A DNA stretch of 53,385 nucleotides, taken from positions 1-53,385 of the forward strand of contig JAKAOO010000002.1 in NCBI GenBank assembly GCA_021812165.1, given 5' to 3'. Positions 8,090 to 15,285 of the stretch are shown in pieces (position 1 is the first letter of the stretch; the number at the start of each line of letters is the position of its first letter). The notes beneath the pieces were generated by a model, which did no database searches, was not told the origin of the DNA, and was given only the letters and a program-made list of their open reading frames with translations. Source of the DNA: Pseudomonadota bacterium. GTDB taxonomy: Bacteria > Pseudomonadota > Alphaproteobacteria > ATCC43930 > CGMCC-115725. The translations under genes and the position numbers were made by a program.

Positions 8090-8700
8090 GAGCGGCGCCG
8101 CGCACCCGCCTTTTCGACGAGTTCCGCCAGAACCTCGTAAGGCTGGGCGCCAACGACCCCGCGGCGCCCGGCGACAAAGGTCGGAACCCCGGTGACACCG
8201 TAGGCGTAGGATTTCGCCCAATCGGCGTCGACCGCGTCCTTGAACGAGCGGCTCTCGATAACCGCGCGCGCATCATCCCGGGAAAGGCCGGCCGCGCCGG
8301 TAATATCGATCAGTACCTCCGGGTCGCCGATATTGCGCGCCTCGACGAAATAGGCGCGAAAGAAGGCGTCGTGCAGTTTTTCCCCTCCCGCCACCGTATC
8401 GGCCCATTTCCCGAGTTCCTGGGCGAGGCGGCTGTTGTAGGTGTGCGTGCGCCGGCCATAAGGGAGGCCCTCCCCATCCATGAGCGCCTTCATCCGCCGG
8501 TAGGCCGCTTCGGGATCGACGCCGCGGGCGGCATAAAAGTCGGCGAGGAGGCTCCCTTCGGCAGGCGTTTCGGGATGCAAGGGAAAGTGAACGAACTTCG
8601 TCTCGACGTCGAACGCGCCCTTCAGCTTTTCAATACGCACGGTACTGAGATAGCACCAGGGTCAGACGTAGTCGGAAAAAATCTCGAGTTCTACGCTCAT
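8086..8700 (-). CDS. FrnE/DsbA-family oxidoreductase, probable selenoprotein (U-P-W-C)
   Basis: Read from the ATG at 8700 (GGGAG five bases upstream), the frame encodes MSVELEIFSDYV, then TGA at 8662-8664, then PWCYLSTVRIEKL and 179 further residues to a TAG. FrnE-like DsbA proteins begin with exactly this strand followed by a C-P-W-C redox motif, so the TGA replaces the first catalytic Cys (residue 13) and Cys16 is the resolving residue. The rest of the fold is intact: a helical insertion, 'H-F-P-L-H-P-E-T-P', and the cis-Pro loop 'G-V-T-G-V-P-T-F-V'. Total length is 204 with selenocysteine, the usual size. A hairpin follows the TGA. The gene lies 22 bases after a quinone oxidoreductase gene and is probably co-transcribed with it. 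A plain Cys-to-stop mutation is the alternative. Confidence 0.8.
8630..8648 (-). promoter_or_regulatory. Candidate bacterial SECIS hairpin of the FrnE-like gene
   Basis: In the mRNA, bases 14-20 after the UGA (UCAGUAC) pair with bases 26-32 (GUAUUGA), seven pairs including one G-U, enclosing the loop CGUGC. The loop sits 21-25 nt after the UGA and its second base is G, matching the described bacterial SECIS rule (apical loop 16-37 nt from the UGA, G among its first two bases). SelB would bind here. An alternative, tighter hairpin (GGUGCU/AGUACC) overlaps it. Confidence 0.6.
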
Positions 8701-8722
8701 TGGGGCTCCCGGTTCTGCTCCC

Positions 8723-9724
8723 TCAGGGAACGAGGATGATCTTGCCGATGTGGCGGCTCGATTCCATCAGGCGGTGCGCTTCGGCGGCCTCCTCGAGCGG
8801 AAATCGGCGATAGGTGAAAGTTCGGAGCCTGCCTTCTTCCCATAACGGCCACACCCGCTCCAAGAGCGAGCGCATGATCGCCGCCTTTTCGGCAAGCGGG
8901 CGCGGACGCAAGGTCGAGCCGGTCACGGTCAGATGCTTTCTCTCGATAAGGCCGAAATCGGCTTCGACTCGTGAGCCGTGCATCAGGGCGACAAAGCACA
9001 GCCGCCCTTCGCGCGCCAGAAGATCGAGTTCGCGCGCGATATAGTCGCCCCCGACCATGTCGAGGATCGCATCGACCCCGCGCCCGTTCGTAAACTCCTT
9101 TCCTACTTCGACGAAATCCTGCGTCTTGTAGTTGATCGCGCGATCGGCGCCGAAATCGAGGCAGGCGCGGCATTTTTCATCGGAGCCGGCGGTCGCGAGC
9201 ACCCTCGCGCCAAAGGCTTTCGCAAGCTCTATCGCGGTGACGCCGATGCCGCTCGTCCCGCCTTGGACGAGGAATGTTTCGCCCGCCCCGAGCCGCATCC
9301 GATCGAAAACATTGCTCCACACCGTGGCAAAGGTCTCGGGAAGACCGCCCGCATCGACGAGATCGACCGCGGCGGGCACCCTCAGGCATTGCTCCGCGGG
9401 CGCGGCGGCATATTCGCTGTAGCCGTCGCCCGTCATGAGCGCGCAAACCTTGTCTCCGACCTTCCACTCGCGAACTCTCTCGCCGATCTTCAGAATCGTC
9501 CCCGAGCATTCGAGACCGGGGATTTCGGGCGCGCCGGGAGGCAGCGGGTATCTCCCCATCCGCTGCAGGCAATCGGCGCGATTGACGCCGGCGCCCGCAA
9601 TCCGGATCAGCACCTCGCCCGATTTCGGCTCCGGAACCGGTCGGGTTCCCGCAACCAGCATCTCGGGTCCGCCCGGGGCCTTGATCTCGATGACCTTTCG
9701 CGTCTCGGGGATGTTGGCGATCAA
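8723..9724 (-). CDS. NAD(P)H-quinone oxidoreductase (zeta-crystallin-like MDR)
   Basis: The 333-residue protein belongs to the zinc-free quinone oxidoreductase branch of the MDR superfamily. Visible marks are 'G-V-N-R-A-D-C-L-Q-R-M-G-R-Y' near 45-60, 'P-G-L-E-C-S-G' and the NADPH-binding 'V-Q-G-G-T-S-G-I-G'. The structural zinc Cys lobe is absent. These enzymes reduce quinones or enones with NADPH (PIG3/Qor type). The start is a TTG at 9724 preceded by AAGGAG at good distance; no better ATG was found. The selenoprotein gene follows 22 bases downstream on the same strand, so the two may serve one redox task, which is inference. Confidence 0.9.
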   Translation of the reverse strand: MIANIPETRKVIEIKAPGGPEMLVAGTRPVPEPKSGEVLIRIAGAGVNRADCLQRMGRYPLPPGAPEIPGLECSGTILKIGERVREWKVGDKVCALMTGDGYSEYAAAPAEQCLRVPAAVDLVDAGGLPETFATVWSNVFDRMRLGAGETFLVQGGTSGIGVTAIELAKAFGARVLATAGSDEKCRACLDFGADRAINYKTQDFVEVGKEFTNGRGVDAILDMVGGDYIARELDLLAREGRLCFVALMHGSRVEADFGLIERKHLTVTGSTLRPRPLAEKAAIMRSLLERVWPLWEEGRLRTFTYRRFPLEEAAEAHRLMESSRHIGKIILVP

Positions 9725-9883
9725 GAGCCGCTCCTTCAGTCGACCGCGCGATATTAGCCGCCCGGCGCGAGGAGTCGAGAGGGTGCGGCCTCGGTCGGCT
9801 TACCTCGATGGGCCTTTTTGCGCGCGAAGCGATGCCGCATTTCCGCCGAGAGAAAACCGGAAATGGCCGAGGCTCTCGCCCCC

Positions 9884-10180
9884 TCAGTGGAGCGACCAGT
9901 AATAGCCTATGGTCGGCGCTTTCTCGTTCTTGTTCGCCCCGATAAAAGGCCCGGTATAAAAGCTTGAATCGGGGTCTTCGGGCATGGGTTTCTTGACTGC
10001 CGGAGCAGCCGGCTCGGCGAGAACGATCTCCTTCGTGATGTTCGGGACGGCAAGGAAGTTGACGGTCGGTTGCGGCGGGTCGCAAGAAGGCCGCGCCGCC
10101 CTCCCGCATTTTCCGGCAGCAAAACCGCAGGCGGGCATCGCGAACGTCAAAGCCAGACCGATCGCAAAACGAAACTTCAT
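9884..10180 (-). CDS. Small secreted hypothetical protein (98 aa)
   Basis: The protein starts MKFRFAIGLALTFAMPACGFA, a signal peptide with a basic start and hydrophobic core; cleavage by signal peptidase I after 'G-F-A-A' or lipid attachment at the Cys in 'M-P-A-C' are both possible. The mature part is about 77 residues, Pro- and Ala-rich, ending 'P-T-I-G-Y-Y-W-S-L-H'. Two further Cys (in 'G-K-C-G-R-A-A-R-P-S-C') could form a disulfide. No family was recognised. It is a single gene on the minus strand, upstream of the quinone oxidoreductase by 159 bases. Confidence 0.6.
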   Translation of the reverse strand: MKFRFAIGLALTFAMPACGFAAGKCGRAARPSCDPPQPTVNFLAVPNITKEIVLAEPAAPAVKKPMPEDPDSSFYTGPFIGANKNEKAPTIGYYWSLH

Positions 10181-10342
10181 CGCCGCAACGGTCGGTTATC
10201 CCCGGAGGACGCAGGTTAGCCACGAATTTACGCTGCTGCAACCATAAATTTGCCGTTCTTCGGCCGCCATTTCGCCGCGGTCGAAGCCTTTCGCGCTAAG
10301 GTTCGAGCGCATTTCTTCCCGCCCACCCTGCGGAGAACTCCG

Positions 10343-11377
10343 ATGGAACTCATCGACCTTCGTTCCGATACGGTGACGAGGCCTTCTCTTGCCATGAGGC
10401 GAGCCATGGCCGAGGCGGAGGTGGGCGACGACCAGTATGGCGAGGACCCGACGATCAACCGCCTAGAGGAGCGGATCGCCCTTCTTCTCGGCAAGGAGGC
10501 GGCCCTCTTCGTGCCGAGCGGAACGATGGCCAACCAGATCGGATTGAAGCTCTTGACGCATCCCGGCGACGAAGTCGTCCTCGGAGAGGAGTCGCATATC
10601 GTCTGGCACGAAGCGGGCGCCGGAGCCGCCAATTCGGGCGTGCAGTTCGCGGTCGTGGGGGAAGGCGGACTTTTTGCCGAAGCCGATTTCCGCGCCGCGT
10701 ATAAGCCGCCGGGTCACATGGTGTATCCGCCGACCGCCCTCGTCGCGATCGAAAACACCCATAATCGCGGCGGCGGGATCGTTTTCCCGCAAGCCGATGC
10801 GGCGGCGATCTGCGCCGCCGCTCGCGCGCTCGGCGTCAAGAGCTACCTCGACGGCGCGCGGCTTTGGAACGCCGCCATCGCCGGCGGCAAGAGCCTCTCG
10901 GAATTGGCCCGGCCTTTCGATCTCGTTTCGGTCGCGTTGTCGAAAGGCCTCGGCTGCCCGGTCGGAAGCGTGGTCGCCGGCAAAGGCGACGACATCGCGC
11001 GGGCGCAGAGGGTGCGGCGCATGTTCGGAGGGGCGATGCGCCAAGCCGGGATTCTCGCGGCGGCGGGGGTCTACGCGCTCGACCACAATCTGGAACGCCT
11101 TGCCGAGGACCACGCCAACGCGCGCCTCATCGCCGAAACTTTGGCAGGGGTCAAGGGCGTCCGCCTCGATCTCGCGACGGTGCAAACGAACATCATCATT
11201 TTCCGCATGGCCGAAGGGGCGCCCGACGCGGCCTCGGTGGTCGCCCGCGCTCGCGAGAGAGGCGTTCTCGTTTCTGCTTTTGGCCCGCGCATCGGCCGCG
11301 CCGTTACCCACCTCGATGTCGGCCGCGAAGAGTGCCGGCGCGCCGCCCCTCTTCTTGCCGCCGCAATCAAAGGCTAA
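10343..11377 (+). CDS. ltaE: Low-specificity L-threonine aldolase
   Basis: The ATG at 10343 follows CGGAGA at good spacing and gives 344 residues starting [14 protein letters not shown], the hallmark opening of threonine aldolases. The PLP-binding Lys is Lys201 in '[14 protein letters not shown]', Asp170 in 'L-D-G-A-R-L-W-N-A' contacts the pyridine nitrogen, and His85 stacks on the ring. The enzyme splits L-threonine or L-allo-threonine into glycine and acetaldehyde. Length matches the family. It converges on the UGSC selenoprotein gene with a 4-base overlap of the ends and has no obvious operon partner. Confidence 0.95.
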   Translation: MELIDLRSDTVTRPSLAMRRAMAEAEVGDDQYGEDPTINRLEERIALLLGKEAALFVPSGTMANQIGLKLLTHPGDEVVLGEESHIVWHEAGAGAANSGVQFAVVGEGGLFAEADFRAAYKPPGHMVYPPTALVAIENTHNRGGGIVFPQADAAAICAAARALGVKSYLDGARLWNAAIAGGKSLSELARPFDLVSVALSKGLGCPVGSVVAGKGDDIARAQRVRRMFGGAMRQAGILAAAGVYALDHNLERLAEDHANARLIAETLAGVKGVRLDLATVQTNIIIFRMAEGAPDAASVVARARERGVLVSAFGPRIGRAVTHLDVGREECRRAAPLLAAAIKG

Positions 11378-11931
11378 GGCGTGGGCTGGGCCGGCGGTTG
11401 CCTTCCGAGCCAGATCGCGACGCATTGCGGGGCGGCCTCATTGGCGCGCGCGTCGATCTGCGCCTCCGAAAGGGTGCTTAAAGGATGCGCGATGACGGCC
11501 GCCTCCAGATCGGGCATGCCGAGCGCCTCTTTCTGCACGCGCGCCTCGTCAACGAATGCGCTCGTCACGATCATGGCCGTCGGGATGCCGGCCTCTTCCA
11601 GTCGTATGGCGTCATGCGTACAGCACGACGTGCACGACCCTCAGTCGCCGATCGCCGTCAGCACGATGTCGTTTTCGGCGGCGATCCTCTGAAGGAGCGC
11701 GGGATCGGCTTCTTTCGAAAAGCTTTCCTTGCGGTAATAGCTCACCCGGCCAAACGCGGCCTCCGCTTGGAGCCGGGAAGCGGTCCTCCGCAACAGCCGG
11801 CCGGCATTCCATTTCGTATTGTCGAGAACGCCGAGACGAAGCCCCGCAAGCCCGGCCGGACGCGGCGCGAGGGAGAGCGGTTTCACTTCGACCACTCCGC
11901 GCGGGTCAAAGACGAGAAGATCCTCGGCCAT
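11374..11931 (-). CDS. UGSC-family selenoprotein (in-frame TGA at the U of U-G-S-C)
   Basis: From the ATG at 11931 (AAGGAG eight bases upstream) the frame runs 96 codons to 'V-L-T-A-I-G-D', then TGA at 11641-11643, then '[10 protein letters not shown]' and on to a real stop at 11374, 185 residues in all. This is the layout of the UGSC-motif selenoprotein family known from marine metagenomes, in which Sec and the Cys three residues later form a redox pair; Cys103 and Cys104 follow. The fold resembles a small Rossmann-like domain ('[13 protein letters not shown]', '[10 protein letters not shown]'). It is the last gene of a four-gene operon, 18 bases after its partner. The biochemical role of the family is not established to my knowledge. 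Confidence 0.88.
11610..11630 (-). promoter_or_regulatory. Candidate bacterial SECIS hairpin of the UGSC gene
   Basis: In the mRNA, bases 11-18 after the UGA (CGUCGUGC) pair with bases 24-31 (GCAUGACG), eight pairs with one G-U, around the loop UGUAC at 19-23 nt. The loop is five bases with G second, the same design as the hairpin of the FrnE-like gene. This fits the bacterial SECIS consensus. Confidence 0.68.
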
Positions 11932-11949
11932 TCTCGGGCTCCTTCAAGG

Positions 11950-13059
11950 TCAAAGATAGCAGGTGCCGTCGACGCAGACGGGAGCGCGCGCACCCTCCCC
12001 TTCGATGCTGCGCAGAACCGGGGACGACATATGGCCCCAGCCCGGGATGAAGGCGGAAAACCGCCCCGACTCGCCGCCGACGACAAAAAGATGAATATGG
12101 TCGGGGGTGGGCACGATCGGGATCCGCGCATCGCTCTCGCGCTTATACCATTTCGGGAGGTTGCGGTTATAGATCTTGCCGTAGCGCCCGTTGAAGGAGA
12201 TCTCGGAAAAGAGGTTATGGGCGTTCATCGCGAGATAGCTTTTGACATCCTGCCGGCCCCAGCCTTTGCCCGCGATGGTCCGCGCATGCTCGGGGCCGAT
12301 GACGACGGCGCAGTGGCCGCTCGATACGGCGTTATTGTTGGCGATCGTGCTCATCGCCGAGACGATGCTGTCGAGGATCCCTTGCGCATCGTCGGCGATG
12401 TGGTTGGTGACGCTGTGCGGCGGCTCGGCGGCCAACAGGAAGACGGTCGAATCCGAGGGGTGGAAGCCTTTTTCAACGTGATAGGGCGCCCATGGGCTCT
12501 GGGCTTCGTTCTCGGCGACGGCGTAAGTATATTTGCCCGGCTGGCCCAATGTCGATTTGTCGAGATCGCCCGGCCGCCCGCCGCCGACATTCAAAAGAAT
12601 GAGACGCAGCGCCCGGCCGATCGTCGCATTGGCGCGATTGCCTGAACCGAAGGCACCTGAGCCGCCGTTCATGCCGATCCGCAGCGCGACCGGTCCGTTG
12701 ACGACGAGAAGCGGCGCCGCCATGTGCGTCGTCGCCTGGACGCCGTTCAGATTGAAGGCCCGCTCCCCCATCGCCAAAATCGCCGCGCGCACCACGGGCG
12801 CGTATTGCGGCTTGCAGCCGGCCATCACCATGTTGATCGCCAGAACCTCGCGCGAGAGGCTCCCGTAGCGCGGCGGCACCCGCATTTCGACGAATTGGGG
12901 CTCGCCCCCCAATGCCGCGACGACCGCATCGACCGCTTCCCGCGTCGGCGGCACGACCGGAAGACCGTCCGTCCAGCCCTCTTCGAAATACCATTCGACG
13001 AGGTCCGTCCCCGCCGGGACGCTGCGGGTGTTGCGATCTGCTAACCTTTCTTCGCCCAT
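11950..13059 (-). CDS. Conserved protein partnered with the UGSC selenoprotein
   Basis: This 369-residue cytoplasmic protein has no signal peptide. It starts with 'W-Y-F-E-E-G-W-T-D-G-L-P-V-V-P-P-T', has an apparently key Cys82 in 'M-A-G-C-K-P-Q-Y-A-P-V', a Gly/Asn-rich stretch ('G-M-N-G-G-S-G-A-F-G-S-G-N-R-A-N'), and ends with a Cys pair, C362-x4-C367 ('V-C-V-D-G-T-C-Y-L'). I do not know an enzymatic activity for it. Its position immediately before the UGSC gene, and its own redox-looking Cys residues, suggest that it exchanges electrons or a substrate with the selenoprotein; that is inference. GAAGGGAAG precedes the ATG. The M20 peptidase gene ends 10 bases upstream. Confidence 0.8.
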   Translation of the reverse strand: MGEERLADRNTRSVPAGTDLVEWYFEEGWTDGLPVVPPTREAVDAVVAALGGEPQFVEMRVPPRYGSLSREVLAINMVMAGCKPQYAPVVRAAILAMGERAFNLNGVQATTHMAAPLLVVNGPVALRIGMNGGSGAFGSGNRANATIGRALRLILLNVGGGRPGDLDKSTLGQPGKYTYAVAENEAQSPWAPYHVEKGFHPSDSTVFLLAAEPPHSVTNHIADDAQGILDSIVSAMSTIANNNAVSSGHCAVVIGPEHARTIAGKGWGRQDVKSYLAMNAHNLFSEISFNGRYGKIYNRNLPKWYKRESDARIPIVPTPDHIHLFVVGGESGRFSAFIPGWGHMSSPVLRSIEGEGARAPVCVDGTCYL

Positions 13060-13069
13060 CTTCCCTTCA

Positions 13070-14497
13070 TCACGCGGCGCGCGGCCGCGCCCAATGATCG
13101 GCGAGAACGCGCGCGATCACTTGCGTCAACCGCCGCGCCGTCGGCAGATGGAGGAATTCGTTGGGCCCGTGGGCGTTCGCGTGCGGACCCAAAACCCCGG
13201 TCACGACGAACTGGGCCGAAGGGAATTTCTCGCCGAGCATCGCCATGAAAGGAATGCTGCCTCCTTCGCCCATAAAGCCGGGCGGCGCGCCAAACGCAGC
13301 CTCGGAGGCGCGCGCGAGCGAGTCGTCGAGCCACGGCTCGAGTGTCGGCGCGTTCCAACCCGAGACCGGCCTTTCCGGCGTGAACGCGATCCGCGCGCCA
13401 TAAGGCGGTTTCTCTTCGAGCAGGCTCTTGATGACCGCGAGCGCCTTTTCGCCATCGAGGTTGGGCGGCAGGCGCAGCGAGAGCTTTGCGGCGGTCCTCG
13501 GCAAGAGCACATTGCCGGCGTTTTCGGGCGGCGGCAGACCGTCGATGCCGGTGACCGCGAGCTGCGGCCGCCACGTGCGGTCGAGGACCAGCTCCGCAGG
13601 ATCGCTTAGGGCCGGCATGGCGCCCGCAACAAACGGGAATTTGGTGAAGACGCCGCGGCCGAGCAAAGCGCCTGCGGCTCGCGCCTCGGCAAGCCGCCCG
13701 GGCGGGATCTCGCCATGAAGAGCGGCAGGCCGGACCCTCCCCGTTTCCTCGTCTTCGAGACGCGACAAAAGACGACGCAGAATGCGGAACGAGGATGGGA
13801 CGATTCCCGAAGCGTCGCCCGAATGGACCCCCTCTTCGAGCACCGCCACGTCGAGCGTGCCATTGACGATGCCGCGAAGCGAGGTCGTGAGCCACAGCCG
13901 GTCGTAGTCGCCGCAACCCGAGTCGAGGCAGATCACGAGCGAGGGCCGACCGAGGCGGCCGGCGAGATGATCGACGTAATACGGGAGGTCGGGGCTTCCC
14001 GATTCCTCGCAGGCTTCGATAAGCACGATCGCGCGCGCGTGCGGCACCCCCAATTCGCCGAGCGCACCGAGCGTGACGAGCGCGGCGAACATGGCGTAGC
14101 CGTCGTCGCCCCCGCCGCGCCCGTAAAGCTTCTCGTCTTTGAGGCGCGGCGTCCAAGGCCCGAAACCCTCCGCCCAGCCCGTCATTTCCGGTTGCTTGTC
14201 GAGATGCCCATAGAGAATGACCGGGTCCCCGCCCTCGCCCGGGACCTCGATCAACAGGAGCGGCGTGCGCCCCGGAAGCCTCACCACATCGAGGCTGCTG
14301 CCGGGAAGACCGGAAAGGCGACGCCGCGCCCAGCCTTCGAAAAGCCCGACCGCCTCCTCCATATGGCCGTGCGCGGCCCACTCAGGATCGAAAGCGGGCG
14401 ATTTGTTGGGGATGCGGATATATTCCGTGAGCGCCGGGACGACCTCGTCCCCCCAGCACTCGGCAACGAATTTTTCAAGCCTTCTGTCGTCGATCAT
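13070..14497 (-). CDS. M20-family metallopeptidase
   Basis: The ATG at 14497 has GGAGG six bases upstream and gives 475 residues; the longer frame to 14530 lacks this. M20 zinc-ligand blocks are visible: 'V-I-L-Y-G-H-L-D-K-Q-P-E' (His and Asp), 'G-R-G-G-G-D-D-G-Y-A-M-F-A' (bridging Asp), 'I-E-A-C-E-E-S-G-S' (catalytic Glu-Glu), and 'L-D-S-G-C-G-D-Y-D'. Close to the end, 'G-P-N-E-F-L-H-L-P' supplies the last His. Family members are dipeptidases and carboxypeptidases acting in the cytoplasm; the carnosinase-like subgroup fits best. It lies in one operon with a VOC protein upstream and the UGSC pair downstream. Confidence 0.92.
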   Translation of the reverse strand: MIDDRRLEKFVAECWGDEVVPALTEYIRIPNKSPAFDPEWAAHGHMEEAVGLFEGWARRRLSGLPGSSLDVVRLPGRTPLLLIEVPGEGGDPVILYGHLDKQPEMTGWAEGFGPWTPRLKDEKLYGRGGGDDGYAMFAALVTLGALGELGVPHARAIVLIEACEESGSPDLPYYVDHLAGRLGRPSLVICLDSGCGDYDRLWLTTSLRGIVNGTLDVAVLEEGVHSGDASGIVPSSFRILRRLLSRLEDEETGRVRPAALHGEIPPGRLAEARAAGALLGRGVFTKFPFVAGAMPALSDPAELVLDRTWRPQLAVTGIDGLPPPENAGNVLLPRTAAKLSLRLPPNLDGEKALAVIKSLLEEKPPYGARIAFTPERPVSGWNAPTLEPWLDDSLARASEAAFGAPPGFMGEGGSIPFMAMLGEKFPSAQFVVTGVLGPHANAHGPNEFLHLPTARRLTQVIARVLADHWARPRAA

Positions 14498-14526
14498 GAG
14501 CGGCCTCCGTTGGACCGCCCGCACCC

Positions 14527-15129
14527 TCATTCGGCCGGCGCGGGCACCCTTTCGCGCCTGCCAAAAGAAGGCGTGTCGGTGCGGTCGGCAAGCGACTCCT
14601 CGCCCTCGGTCGGCAGAACCTCGATCCAGTTGAGCGCGGCGTTGATGTCATCCTCCCACATCGCGCGCGGCATCTCATAGAGAAATTCGACGCCGTAGCC
14701 GTTCGGGTCGTTGATGTAGACGCTGTGCGTCACGCCGTGATTGACGCGCCAATTGAACCGGATCCCGCGGCTTTGCAGAAATGCGAGCTGCTTCAGCCAC
14801 GCCTCGCGGTCCGGCATCGTCAAGGCGACGTGGTTGATCGCGACCCTCCCTTCGCGCGGCGACCACTCTTCGGGCGCCGGCAGGTTCGGGTTTTCGACGA
14901 GGGCGATATCGTGATGCGCGAGCCTGCCGTCGTGATCGGCGCTGTAAAACCGCATTTTCGGCGGCGTCGGCCGGTCGCGGCTCGCCAGCAGGACGCCGAC
15001 CTGCTTCAAGCCCACGATCTCGGTCCAGAACCGGTGCGATTCCTCGATGTCGCGCACATTGAGGACGAGGTGATTGATGCCGCAGGGCGTTACGGCCTTG
15101 GCCGTGATGCCGGTATTCTCTTCTCCCAT
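14527..15129 (-). CDS. VOC-family (glyoxalase/extradiol dioxygenase-like) metalloprotein
   Basis: The 200-residue protein shows the two beta-alpha-beta-beta-beta modules of the vicinal oxygen chelate superfamily: 'I-N-H-L-V-L-N-V-R-D-I-E-E-S-H-R-F-W' near residue 20 with a metal His, 'I-N-H-V-A-L-T-M-P-D' near 98, and 'H-S-V-Y-I-N-D-P-N-G-Y-G-V-E-F-L' with the third ligand Glu. Members are lyases, isomerases or ring-cleaving dioxygenases. GGGAGAGG lies before the ATG. It is the first gene of the minus-strand operon that ends in the UGSC selenoprotein; the order suggests a catabolic pathway in which a metal-dependent step, a hydrolase and a redox pair cooperate, but no substrate can be named. 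Confidence 0.9.
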   Translation of the reverse strand: MGEENTGITAKAVTPCGINHLVLNVRDIEESHRFWTEIVGLKQVGVLLASRDRPTPPKMRFYSADHDGRLAHHDIALVENPNLPAPEEWSPREGRVAINHVALTMPDREAWLKQLAFLQSRGIRFNWRVNHGVTHSVYINDPNGYGVEFLYEMPRAMWEDDINAALNWIEVLPTEGEESLADRTDTPSFGRRERVPAPAE

Positions 15130-15285
15130 CGCGCCTCTCCCTATAGAGCTTTCAGCTCTCCCTTACTCCGCGCGCGCGGATCGGGCAAGATTCGGGTGGC
15201 GGCAAGAAGGCGCGGCGCATTCTCTTTGATCCGCGACGCGCATCGACCATATCGCGGGAATGGGGAAAGCCTGAGGAGGAAAACG

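Noticed and set aside
8086-8640. FrnE-like gene beginning at the GTG at 8640
   Set aside because: This start removes the whole redox motif and the first strand of the fold, and has no ribosome-binding site, while the ATG at 8700 has a good one.
11374-11931. Two separate small genes, 11641-11931 and 11374-11574, on the minus strand
   Set aside because: They lie in the same frame, are separated by one TGA, and together make the U-G-S-C motif of a known selenoprotein family.
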